NCBI GenBank assembly: GCA_015067175.1
Contig: SVMX01000001.1
Span: 310,001-374,000, forward strand
DNA length: 64,000 nt
Source of the DNA: Oscillospiraceae bacterium
Lineage (GTDB): Bacteria; Bacillota; Clostridia; Oscillospirales; Ruminococcaceae
Direction of reading: 5' to 3'
Made by a program: the position numbers and the translations under genes. This document shows positions 39,906-49,744 of this stretch, piece by piece (position 1 is the stretch's first letter; each line of letters opens with the position of its first letter). The notes below the pieces were generated by a model. That model ran no database searches. It saw only the letters and a list, made by a program, of their open reading frames with translations, and was not told where the DNA came from.

Positions 39906-40343
39906 ATGGCACTTGAGCAGTACCCATATAAAAATTACCGGTTTAAGGTAGAGATCGACGGCGTGATGGTCGCTGGCTTTAACGAAGTAACCGGTTTTGA
40001 TGCAACAATTGATGTTATAGAATACAGAGAAGGTGACGCAGCGGTAAACACACCCCGCAAGCAGCCCGGTCTGGTTAAGTACAGCAACATCACATTCAAG
40101 CGTGGTGTTATCGATGAGAACGAGTTTTATCCCTGGGTTGAGGAGACCTTTACAGGAAACCTCACCAGAAAGACTATCGTAATCAATCTTTATGATGACT
40201 CCGATGCTATCGTTGCATCCTGGCAGCTTATCAACGCTTGGCCGACTAAGTACACAGGTCCCGACCTCAATGGTCTTGGCGCAGAAGTTGCTATCGAATC
40301 CATCGAATTCGCTCACGAAGGTCTGAGCAGACTTGCAGTATAA
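39906..40343 (+). CDS. Tail tube protein
   Basis: YKNYRFKVEIDGVMVAGFNEVTGFDATIDVIEYREGDAAVNTPRKQPGLVKYSNITFKRG. Confidence 0.97.
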   Translation: MALEQYPYKNYRFKVEIDGVMVAGFNEVTGFDATIDVIEYREGDAAVNTPRKQPGLVKYSNITFKRGVIDENEFYPWVEETFTGNLTRKTIVINLYDDSDAIVASWQLINAWPTKYTGPDLNGLGAEVAIESIEFAHEGLSRLAV

Positions 40344-40356
40344 TTGAACATTTAGG

Positions 40357-40388
40357 CACTGCATTACCTGTTCTCGGGTAATGCAGTG
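40357..40388 (+). other. Intercistronic hairpin after the tube gene
   Basis: cactgcattacc-N8-ggtaatgcagtg perfect 12-bp stem, no strong U tract. Confidence 0.75.
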
Positions 40389-40428
40389 TTGGCGTTAAAG
40401 AACATCATTACGAAGGGAGGCGAGCCGC

Positions 40429-43188
40429 ATGACAAGCTTTAAGCCATTTCAACCCCATAAGGGTCTGAAACCCGTTATCCGCAGCATTGCTACGCTTGAC
40501 GACCGTCCTGCCGACTCTGTTCTCCCTTTCCGTGATGATGAGCTCACATTTAAAAATGACAATTCCGCAATGACAGGGGATTTCCTGCTGATGCTTATTG
40601 ATGCGCTACGGCAGTTCCGTGCGCAAAGCAGCAATGAGATCTCTGTAACAAACAACACTTCGGTTATAAGCAATAATATCCGCAACATAATCAACAACTA
40701 TAAAAACACGATCACGACAGGCGGTTCACAGCAGCTTAATGTTCTGCTTAACAGGATCAGCTCCGCCTTTTCCGCAAATGAGCTTCCTGCTGCGGAAAGC
40801 ACCGAAAGAATGATCACAGAATTGCTGCGGCACTCCGAGAGCTTCAGCCACTCGGACAGGCGCACCGCACCTTCAACAGGTGATATCATCCGCTATTCTG
40901 ACAATATTCACAACACCCGCGTCCTGGTTGACGCAATAAAAAAAAACGCTGAAATAAGCGAATTCAGCTTTCTTAACATAGAAAACCTCGGAAATGTATC
41001 TCTCGCTGAGATATATCGTTCGGTCGAAAAACAAGCTTCTGCCGAGAGCGGAAAAAGCTCCGAAACCTATGTAAAGAACAGCAATGTTCACACTTCACAT
41101 TCCGAACACACCAACCTTCATACAGACAGGTATCTCACCCTTGCTATGACGATTTCAAAGATCATACAAAAAAATGCTGAGATACCGCACTACGGCAGGG
41201 ATATAACGCTGCATACCCGTACACAAGAACGCTATAACACCGATATCTATCCTTCTGCCACACAACTCATTTACACTGACAACTACACCGAAAGTACTGT
41301 ATACGGTAGCGAAACACACAATACAAACGTAAGCCATGTACACAAAGATTCGGGTTCAGATAATCTTATCCATATCAGCGAAAACGAAAATACCGCTTTT
41401 TCCATAAGCAATATACTGCGTGATCTCAATATCTCGCACAACAAAGGCGGCTTCGTTTCCACGGATATTTCCGCTGCCGATATGCGCAGCTTCAGAAATG
41501 ACAGCTATTCCTACAGTGTTTACAACGAAAACACAACAAGATTGGCAGACAGCAATATTTCAAACCGCTTCTCCGATATCATCAGTGTGATCCACAACAG
41601 CAACTCCCGTGCGGATGCGTTATATAATTCAACTGACTATACCGCCAACACAGAACTTACGCACATCACACAAGATATCAACCAGCAAACTTACTCAACA
41701 TCTTCAGCAAGCTTCAGGAGCGACTCGCGCACCGATATCCACGACTTTACAGGCGTAGCAGATATAACAAAGCTGCTGACACATATAACCCAAAGCACAT
41801 ACAACGAGATCAAAAAGGCTGTTCCGACTGCCGCCTATGATATTCAACACAATGCATTCAGCACTTTCATGCAGCAGCAAACGGACATCAAGCAGCAGCT
41901 GTTCTCATCGGTAAATATCATCAACGACAAAAACCGACGCAGAAGAAGAAAGGCAGAAAATGTACAGTTTTCTTCCGACACCTTCACATTTATGCTGACA
42001 AATACTGATAATACAGAGCAAAACGAGCTTCGTGATTCAAAAAACGCTCTTCGCAACGTCTTTAATACCAGCAACATCAGCCGTACCACTCGCTCGTACA
42101 ATACTTATCGTATCACTGAAGCCTATTCTTTCTTGAACGAAAAGTTGATACAAACCGCTTCAGAAAAGGAAAAGCTTCTGCTGCAATCACTTGAACACAA
42201 CTCAGAAAGCACCTCTTTTAACGATAGTAAGACCTTTTTGAAACAGCTGAAGGAAAATGCTTCGCTGATACTTAAAAAGGATATCAATACTTCGGAGATG
42301 TTCTTCTCGCAGCACACCTCTGAAAGATCCGCTGAAAAGCAGATGAAAGAGCGTTTTGCGGAAAAGTTCAGCATATCCGCACGCTATTTTTCCGAGTCAC
42401 ATGACATGATATACCGCCATGACAGCGAAAAAGAACTGCATCACAACACATCGGAAGAACGATCATACAGCTTTGCCGATCGTATCTTCAGCCACAAAGA
42501 GATAAACATCAACAGCACTGATACCGTCAGAAAAGCATCGATATTTGCTCTGACGCAAAGTATCCCGTCAATAATGCAGCATATCCTCAATCCAGCTTCA
42601 GATATTGCCATAACATCTGATATGCGTACAGATACGACCCTCTTATCCAATAGCAACGATGTCAATATATTCCGAGCTCTTTCCGAGATGCAGGCATCAA
42701 GCATTATTCACAGGAATTTCCCGAATACAGTCGATGCATATACCACCAACTACGCTGCGCTCACCGATGTTTATACAGATAACATATCACAACAGACAGA
42801 CCGTAATACGGTTCTTAATACTGATAACAGTTCTATGACATATCTGAACGGAAATGCAATCACATATGAAAGCGACGGCTTGACGTACTCCGGAGGTGCA
42901 ACATTCACAAATGCACCCACTGACTCCCCTCAGAAAGAACTCACAGAAAGGGTTTCAGAGCACCGTACAGATAATGTCATCGTTACCGAGGAGCAAAACC
43001 TCATCAGCAATGAACAGACACTGAAAAATTATATAAAAAATGAGCTGGAAAGCTATTTCAGCGAAGAAAATAACACAGCCTACAACACCACTATCTTCAA
43101 CAACAGCAGCATAGAAATGATCTGTGATAAGGTTATAGTAGAGCTGGAGCACAGACTTAAGACCGAAAGCAGACTTAACGGCAGATAA
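40429..43188 (+). CDS. Large Ser/Thr/Asn/His-rich CIS-operon protein; tape-measure or cargo candidate
   Basis: 919 aa between tube and Afp7-like genes; no recognised domain. Confidence 0.75.
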   Translation: MTSFKPFQPHKGLKPVIRSIATLDDRPADSVLPFRDDELTFKNDNSAMTGDFLLMLIDALRQFRAQSSNEISVTNNTSVISNNIRNIINNYKNTITTGGSQQLNVLLNRISSAFSANELPAAESTERMITELLRHSESFSHSDRRTAPSTGDIIRYSDNIHNTRVLVDAIKKNAEISEFSFLNIENLGNVSLAEIYRSVEKQASAESGKSSETYVKNSNVHTSHSEHTNLHTDRYLTLAMTISKIIQKNAEIPHYGRDITLHTRTQERYNTDIYPSATQLIYTDNYTESTVYGSETHNTNVSHVHKDSGSDNLIHISENENTAFSISNILRDLNISHNKGGFVSTDISAADMRSFRNDSYSYSVYNENTTRLADSNISNRFSDIISVIHNSNSRADALYNSTDYTANTELTHITQDINQQTYSTSSASFRSDSRTDIHDFTGVADITKLLTHITQSTYNEIKKAVPTAAYDIQHNAFSTFMQQQTDIKQQLFSSVNIINDKNRRRRRKAENVQFSSDTFTFMLTNTDNTEQNELRDSKNALRNVFNTSNISRTTRSYNTYRITEAYSFLNEKLIQTASEKEKLLLQSLEHNSESTSFNDSKTFLKQLKENASLILKKDINTSEMFFSQHTSERSAEKQMKERFAEKFSISARYFSESHDMIYRHDSEKELHHNTSEERSYSFADRIFSHKEININSTDTVRKASIFALTQSIPSIMQHILNPASDIAITSDMRTDTTLLSNSNDVNIFRALSEMQASSIIHRNFPNTVDAYTTNYAALTDVYTDNISQQTDRNTVLNTDNSSMTYLNGNAITYESDGLTYSGGATFTNAPTDSPQKELTERVSEHRTDNVIVTEEQNLISNEQTLKNYIKNELESYFSEENNTAYNTTIFNNSSIEMICDKVIVELEHRLKTESRLNGR

Positions 43189-43202
43189 GGCAGGATGAAA
43201 CT

Positions 43203-43820
43203 ATGGAAAAAGCGTCTTTCTATAAGCTCGACAACGGCAATGCGGAGCTTTTTATGAACGTAATGTTCAATCCCGCATCATATACAATCGACTCCAGAGC
43301 GTCCTATACCGCTGCAGGCGGTCTTGAAATACGCAAGGATATTCTGCAGTTCTCCAAAGTAGGAGTCCGTGAGCTTAATATGGAGCTGTATTTCGACACA
43401 ATAAACACCAATCAGAATGGTGCTTCGGGTGCTGTCACCAATATGCTTATGACCACTCAGCTTGCGGGACTTTTTTCGGCATCTGCCGACGATGTAAGTG
43501 CACAGGTGGATAAGCTGAGACAGCTTATAGAGCTTACCGACGAAAAAGGCACCCCCCCGATAATCGAATTCCACTGGGGAAGTTTTATCTTCCGTGGAGT
43601 TATGGTATCGATGCATGAAAATTACACCATGTTTCTGCCCGACGGCCGCCCTGTAAAGGCAACCGTTTCGGTAACGATTGATGAATACCCGCTTTCAAAG
43701 ATGACTTCCCTACCCTTTTCGGGCGGCGCTGAAAGCAAACTGACCGAAAATGTATCCTCCTCACAGAAGAACGATCTTAAAACGAAAGCAGAAGCTGTTA
43801 TCGCCTCTGTCATCGTATGA
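43203..43820 (+). CDS. Afp7/CIS tube-initiator-like protein lacking an obvious LysM domain
   Basis: LFMNVMFNPASYTIDSRASYTAAGGLEIRKDILQFSKVGVRELNMELYFDT. Confidence 0.85.
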   Translation: MEKASFYKLDNGNAELFMNVMFNPASYTIDSRASYTAAGGLEIRKDILQFSKVGVRELNMELYFDTINTNQNGASGAVTNMLMTTQLAGLFSASADDVSAQVDKLRQLIELTDEKGTPPIIEFHWGSFIFRGVMVSMHENYTMFLPDGRPVKATVSVTIDEYPLSKMTSLPFSGGAESKLTENVSSSQKNDLKTKAEAVIASVIV

Positions 43821-43849
43821 ACCACTCACACTTTGAAAGGATCTCTCAC

Positions 43850-46606
43850 ATGAAAAAAATACTGTTGTGGTCTGCAATTTTAGGTGTGCTGGTCGGGATA
43901 TTGATCGGCATATACGCCGCTTGTTCCCCAATAAAGGCTATCGAGGCAGTTGATCTGTACGACAGGAATACTGCCTATTCCATATTGCGTTACAACTACG
44001 GAACGTTCCTGAAAAGCTCAAGAACGGACGGTACAGTTATTGATACCGTGCGTCTGCCTGCAAACTACCACGGAAATACAGTGTCATATCTTGACATGGC
44101 AATATACGAAAATGAGATCTATGTCATCGGCACTACCAACAGCGAATATTTCGTAACCAGGTACAAGCCTGATCTCGGTGGCGCAACAGAGCTGCTTAAT
44201 GTGGAATATGAGAACGATGTCCACAATCAGCCCTCCATGTACGTCTACATTAATTATGACGAAAGTCTTATGACAGAAACCGATATGCTGGAGGTCAATG
44301 TCATTTATGATCATTCGACAGTGAACACACATACCATCGCCGGCACAGGCATACATGAGCCCGAGCATTCGGTATTCGAGCTTCCGGACACCAATGATGC
44401 GACATGGGCAAATAAATATTACAACATAATGGTATATAAAACAAGGAAGAACGACCTGTGCATAACCGATGGCACCAAAACAGTCTTTTTTGAGCCAAAA
44501 AGCAATGAATCCATTTATGATATTTTACTGATGCCGCAATCCGTTTATGCGGTAGATCTGTATGATATATCACTTAAGGAATACTTCATTATGGACGGCG
44601 TCTTGTATCCCGATATGGGTATATACACACTCGACGAAGCCTATAAGCTGCTGTACGGCTACACGAACGATTTCTCTTCAGTCCTTACTGTTATGCCATC
44701 AGACAAAATGTTTTCCGAAAGCGTCACATTTTCGGAAATATATAATATCCGTCCCTGTGCGAATTTCAGTGATGCTCCCGTTATTGTCGGTCTGCACGAT
44801 GCAGACAACGGCTCGCATTATATACTTGCAAGAGATATGTGGAGCAGCACTTCATATGGCTTCAGGGCACCCAGAACACCTTTGTCTCAATACATCATGT
44901 ATGGCATAGTATCAGCACTTGTTGCATTTGCATTAGTTTTTGTCATCATCATGATAATACGGGGACTACTGTCCATGCGCAGAGTGGTCATAAAGCAGAT
45001 ACTCATCTCCTTTACCGTAATACTCATCGCATGGTATCCGGTCCATGCGCTGACAAGGATGGTCGTTTCTTCCATTGTAAACACCGAAACCATATCAGCC
45101 GCAACGGGGCTGCTGAAATACATCGTATCAGATATCGATCCCGAAGAATTCAGACAAAACGGACTTTCAGAGGATCAGCTGGATGCAATGTACGCTTTTG
45201 AACGCAGCGATTTCAAGGATATTTCCAACGAAACAGATGTTTATGTTCAGCTTTTTGAACCTTCCGTCAGCATAGATTATATTGAGATCACAAGGTATAT
45301 CGACGGCGTGCTTCGTTACGAATACTGCAACGAAGTCGGAAAAGGAGCCATGGCGGATTATTTCCGTAACGTATCAGTTATCAACAACAATAATCCCAAC
45401 GGGAACAAAGTGTTGATAACAAATTACACCGAAGAAAAGAATAACTATATCGCAGCACTTTACTGTATAAAGGACGATGCAGGAAATATCATCGGTCATG
45501 CGGAGATCTGTATGGTATACGACCTTGTTGCAGAGAGAATAGGCATGCTGTCAAGGTTGCTTACGGCCGCTGTTGTTGTGATACTTCTCATCATAACGCT
45601 TCTGTATGTCTTTATCCTTAACAGACTGCTCAAGCCGCTCAAGCAGATACAAACGGCTGTGTCTGAAATATCAAGCGGAAAGATAGGCACCACCGTATTC
45701 GTGGACAGCCACGATGAATTCCAGAATGTCGCAAACAGTTTCAGTGAAATGTCCGTAAAGCTCGAAAAATATTTCGACAGCATAAATGTAGTCAGCAAGG
45801 CATACGAAAAATATCTGCCGAGAGATTTTGTAAGGCTCATGGATAAGGATACTGTACTTGACATTAATGCGGGCGACCACAGAGAACGCAGACTTGCGTA
45901 CATCTTCATCAACATAAACGAAGATATCACTGCTGGCTCCGATAATGACAGCTTCTCTGCGCTTAATCTCATATACGGTGTAATATCTGATGTTCTGTCC
46001 AATACAAACGGCGCTATTCAGAGCTTCAGCGGCAAATGTATTACCGCTATCTTCCACGATGACACAAGCGAGGCTGTGGAAGCGGCACTTGCTATACAGG
46101 AAACACTCGGAAGTAACAAGGGCTATGAAAATGCTGTAACGATCTCCATGCACATTGCCGATTCCATAATCGGAGTTATCGGAAGCGGCTCGGCAATGAA
46201 AACAGTTACGGTATCCGAGGCTATCGGTCTTTCTGAGCATCTTGCAGAAGTGATCCGCAGATATCATCTTACTTACGTCATCACCAAGGATATCCATGAT
46301 GAAATAAGCAACAAAAAGGATATAACTACAAGATTTATCGGCACTGTTAGACAGCTACTGGGCGACAATGCACCTGATATACCGCTCTATGAAGTGGTAG
46401 ACGGCTGTCCCTCTGAAATAAGGAAACTGCGTATGGCAACGCTGGCAAGCTATAATTCCGCCATTGACGAGCTCAATAAAAACGATACGATAGATGCCCG
46501 TGCTGCATTGATAGACGTGATCCGAAGTGACCGCAACGACCTTATTGCACGTAAATGGCTGAACATAACAGAAAACAGCTCCAAGACAAGCGAGGAAATA
46601 CACTGA
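43850..46606 (+). CDS. Transmembrane HAMP receptor with degenerate class III nucleotide cyclase-like domain
   Basis: Three TM segments, HAMP (LNRLLKPLKQIQTAVSEISSGKIGTTVFVDSHDEFQNVANSFSEM), cyclase-like domain (RRLAYIFININEDI ... GAIQSFSGKCITAIFHDD). Start at MKKILLWSA. Confidence 0.75.
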   Translation: MKKILLWSAILGVLVGILIGIYAACSPIKAIEAVDLYDRNTAYSILRYNYGTFLKSSRTDGTVIDTVRLPANYHGNTVSYLDMAIYENEIYVIGTTNSEYFVTRYKPDLGGATELLNVEYENDVHNQPSMYVYINYDESLMTETDMLEVNVIYDHSTVNTHTIAGTGIHEPEHSVFELPDTNDATWANKYYNIMVYKTRKNDLCITDGTKTVFFEPKSNESIYDILLMPQSVYAVDLYDISLKEYFIMDGVLYPDMGIYTLDEAYKLLYGYTNDFSSVLTVMPSDKMFSESVTFSEIYNIRPCANFSDAPVIVGLHDADNGSHYILARDMWSSTSYGFRAPRTPLSQYIMYGIVSALVAFALVFVIIMIIRGLLSMRRVVIKQILISFTVILIAWYPVHALTRMVVSSIVNTETISAATGLLKYIVSDIDPEEFRQNGLSEDQLDAMYAFERSDFKDISNETDVYVQLFEPSVSIDYIEITRYIDGVLRYEYCNEVGKGAMADYFRNVSVINNNNPNGNKVLITNYTEEKNNYIAALYCIKDDAGNIIGHAEICMVYDLVAERIGMLSRLLTAAVVVILLIITLLYVFILNRLLKPLKQIQTAVSEISSGKIGTTVFVDSHDEFQNVANSFSEMSVKLEKYFDSINVVSKAYEKYLPRDFVRLMDKDTVLDINAGDHRERRLAYIFININEDITAGSDNDSFSALNLIYGVISDVLSNTNGAIQSFSGKCITAIFHDDTSEAVEAALAIQETLGSNKGYENAVTISMHIADSIIGVIGSGSAMKTVTVSEAIGLSEHLAEVIRRYHLTYVITKDIHDEISNKKDITTRFIGTVRQLLGDNAPDIPLYEVVDGCPSEIRKLRMATLASYNSAIDELNKNDTIDARAALIDVIRSDRNDLIARKWLNITENSSKTSEEIH

Positions 46607-46995
46607 TGAAAGAAGAAAGAACAGACTGGAAATATCCTATCGTGTTCAACAACGGCTGCACTGAAATGAATTCTCTGGAAAATGATATTCGCCAGTCGCT
46701 TTATATGCTGCTCAGCACCCGCAAGGGTGAACGTATCATGAGGCCGAATTACGGCTGTAATCTGTCGCAGTTTGCGTTTGAAACGGTGAATTATTCGCTG
46801 CTCAACAACATACGCAGCGAAGTGATAACAGCAATCAAGCTTTTTGAGCCACGCGTTGAGAATGTTAATGTCGTACTCGATACCGCAGATGGCTCTACGC
46901 TCAGCGCAGAAACACTTGTGATAAACATAACCTATAAGATCAAGGAAAATGCAAGGGAGCAGATGCTCAGTTTCCCGCTGAAGGAACAATTCTAA
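46606..46995 (+). CDS. gp25-like baseplate wedge protein
   Basis: YMLLSTRKGERIMRPNYGCNLSQFAFE; start at the TGATG overlap. Confidence 0.93.
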   Translation: MKEERTDWKYPIVFNNGCTEMNSLENDIRQSLYMLLSTRKGERIMRPNYGCNLSQFAFETVNYSLLNNIRSEVITAIKLFEPRVENVNVVLDTADGSTLSAETLVINITYKIKENAREQMLSFPLKEQF

Positions 46996-47014
46996 CCGGA
47001 AAGGGTGCGGTATT

Positions 47015-49717
47015 TTGACTATCAGAGAAAATGAAGAAAAGAAAGCTATATTAAAACAGCTCAGACAGCTTTCCGAATACTACACCCCGAACTGGGATCC
47101 GGCAAAGCCCGGAGCAGCTTCGGCACTCGCAGAGCTTTTTGCAGAGCTGATGGCACAAAACAGCGCAGAGCTTTCTTCTATATGGGAAAGACATCATCTG
47201 ATGTATCTCAACATGTATGGACTGAAGCAGAACAACGCTTCTCCTGCATCGGGATATGTATGCGTCATGCCAACTTCCGAAAACTCGGTATATATACCAA
47301 GTGGCACAAGACTGAGCAGCGCCTCAGATGTGGAATTTGTGACTACCGAGGAGTTAAATGCCTCAAACGCACAGATATCTGCGGTATTTTATGTTGCAGA
47401 CAATTACATTTCAAAAGGCAATACCGAAAAACTGTTTGATTTCAGTGGCGAAAACCTGCAGGAAACTGCACTGGTATTCTCTGCAAATGACATCACACAT
47501 GGTGACGGCGCCTGCGAATTCAGTGTTTCCTTGCTGGACATTTCCGGCACAGATCAGCACGGAACAACTCCATATGCCGATATCGGCAGCAACGATGTCC
47601 GTTGGCAATATCTTGTTCAGAACGGAGCTGACGATATCACTGATGTGACATTTGAAAACAATATGTTCGTGCTTCGCACTCAACAGCCCATACCTGTAAC
47701 AGAATTCAACGGTATAAAAGGTTCCTGGATAAAGGCGATCTTCAAAAACGGAAATGTAATGAGCAGGATCTCACCCGCTTCCGTTACCGTTACGGCACAG
47801 GCAGACAGGATCCCGCCAAAGGCAGTCTATCTTAACGACACTATGCTTACTGCAAATAACTTCTTTCCCTTCGGAGAGGAGCCTGTCGAATTCGATTCCT
47901 TCTATATCTGCAGCAACGACTGCCTCAGCAAAAAAGGCAGCACTGTTACAGTAACAATGAATTATTCGTATGTCGACACGATCGAGGGCAAAGAGGAAAA
48001 GGTTCCCGTTCAATGGAAGAATGTGATCCCCGTTTCAAAGTTTGAAACAAAGCCTCCTCTTGTAAAAAAGATCGAGCTTGCCGTATGGGAATACTGGAAC
48101 GGCAAGGGCTGGTGCAGGATCTATACTGACAATGAAAATTCAAAATTCTTTGCAGATGAAAGCTGTGCGTCCATGAGCATATCCTTTACCTGTCCCGATG
48201 ATCTCTGTCCTGTCTTTGTGGGTGCTGATGAAGGATTGTTCATACGCTGCCGTATCGACAAGATGACTCCCGGGTACTCTCAGAACATGACTCTGCGCCT
48301 TCCTTTTGTAGAAAATGTAGAGCTAAGCTACAGCTACAACGGCTCACAGCACACTGCAGACACAGTCTTCTTACTCAAGGATCTTGCCTGTATCGAAGCA
48401 GGCTCATCCGGAATTACTGTACCAAAGATACACGAAAAAGGTACATCATATACTTATCTGTGCTTTGACAGACCTCTCAGCACAGGATATACAAGCATTG
48501 CGTTCAGATTGAAAAGACTTGCTCTCTGCAGAGATTCCGAATGGCAGTCGCTGTCTGCAGACAACAGATGGAATGAGCTTTCCTTCAGCGATCTGACAAA
48601 CGGTTTCAGACAGAATGGCATCGTTAAGCTTTATATTGAGGAGCCTATGCAGCTTACTACTCTTTTCGGGCAAAAAGGCTACTGGCTCAGGATCGCCATG
48701 AAAACACGCCCTGACACTGTATTGCTGGATGGCATCCATCTTAATGCTGTTCAGATATGCCAGCAGAAAAACATGGCTGAAATGGGATTTATCATCGCTT
48801 CAGATGATACAAAGCCCGAGTTAAAACTCGGTTCGGGATCGGTATACGATGCACAGGTAACGGTACTTAACAACGGAAACTGGATATCTCTTTCAAACGA
48901 ACAGTTCTCGCTCGATAACGGTAACGGAATACTGCGATTTGACCGAGGTTTTGTTCCGCCTGCTGCCGATGAGCCGACAGTACGTGTCAGATATTCGGTC
49001 ACAACAGGTGCCGCAGGCAATCTGAATGCAGGAGAGATCAGCTATTTCCTTGATCCTGTGCCATTTGTCGACACCGTAACAAACCCCGAAAATACCCATG
49101 GCGGTCGCAATACCGAAAGCTTTGATCAATGCTATACACGCGGCACATCAAAGGTAAGCACGCTGGAGCGTTGCATAAGCGAAAAGGATTATGAGATCGC
49201 TGCTAAAAACGCTGATCCATCTATCCTGGATGCGCGCTGCTACTTCAAACATTCAACCGTAACACTTGTACTGCTTACCGACAGACGCTTTGACGGAGAG
49301 TTTACAGCGGCAAAGCTGAGCGTTTCCAACGCAATACTGCCAGCCATGCCGTTCCATATGCGTGACAAGCTAAATATAATCCCTGCGGTTTATATCGAAA
49401 TACAGCCTGTTATTCTGTGCAGGACAGACGAAAAGGTATTTCCGCAGGCTATCGAAAATGCAATTATCTCAAGACTCAAAACCTTCCTCGATCCTATCAG
49501 TGGCGATATTTCAGGTGACGGATTCAGGATAGGTACATACCCTACAATCTCCCAGATGTATGAGATAATTTCGGATATCCCCCATGTAACAAGCGTGGAC
49601 AACATTCAGCTTATCTGCAAAAACGGAGAGCTTACACTTGACTATGAGGATGCGATCAAAATAAAATTCGGTGTGCCCGTCTGCGGTATGCCAATAATCA
49701 ATATCAAAGAGCAATAA
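47015..49717 (+). CDS. Baseplate J/gp6-like protein (Afp11-like)
   Basis: 900 aa; TRGTSKVSTLERCISEKDYEIAAKNADPSILDARCYFKHSTVTLVLL; TTG start. Confidence 0.85.
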   Translation: MTIRENEEKKAILKQLRQLSEYYTPNWDPAKPGAASALAELFAELMAQNSAELSSIWERHHLMYLNMYGLKQNNASPASGYVCVMPTSENSVYIPSGTRLSSASDVEFVTTEELNASNAQISAVFYVADNYISKGNTEKLFDFSGENLQETALVFSANDITHGDGACEFSVSLLDISGTDQHGTTPYADIGSNDVRWQYLVQNGADDITDVTFENNMFVLRTQQPIPVTEFNGIKGSWIKAIFKNGNVMSRISPASVTVTAQADRIPPKAVYLNDTMLTANNFFPFGEEPVEFDSFYICSNDCLSKKGSTVTVTMNYSYVDTIEGKEEKVPVQWKNVIPVSKFETKPPLVKKIELAVWEYWNGKGWCRIYTDNENSKFFADESCASMSISFTCPDDLCPVFVGADEGLFIRCRIDKMTPGYSQNMTLRLPFVENVELSYSYNGSQHTADTVFLLKDLACIEAGSSGITVPKIHEKGTSYTYLCFDRPLSTGYTSIAFRLKRLALCRDSEWQSLSADNRWNELSFSDLTNGFRQNGIVKLYIEEPMQLTTLFGQKGYWLRIAMKTRPDTVLLDGIHLNAVQICQQKNMAEMGFIIASDDTKPELKLGSGSVYDAQVTVLNNGNWISLSNEQFSLDNGNGILRFDRGFVPPAADEPTVRVRYSVTTGAAGNLNAGEISYFLDPVPFVDTVTNPENTHGGRNTESFDQCYTRGTSKVSTLERCISEKDYEIAAKNADPSILDARCYFKHSTVTLVLLTDRRFDGEFTAAKLSVSNAILPAMPFHMRDKLNIIPAVYIEIQPVILCRTDEKVFPQAIENAIISRLKTFLDPISGDISGDGFRIGTYPTISQMYEIISDIPHVTSVDNIQLICKNGELTLDYEDAIKIKFGVPVCGMPIINIKEQ

Positions 49718-49744
49718 TGCTCTGAAAACTGGAGTGAACAAAGT

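Noticed and set aside
38188-39927. 579-aa ORF antisense to the sheath gene
   Set aside because: Fully antisense to an unmistakable sheath CDS; Cys-rich odd composition is typical of a shadow ORF on a codon-biased gene.
43850-46606. Calling the CIS receptor an active adenylate cyclase
   Set aside because: The expected metal-binding Asp positions appear to be Asn and Lys, so activity is not supported.
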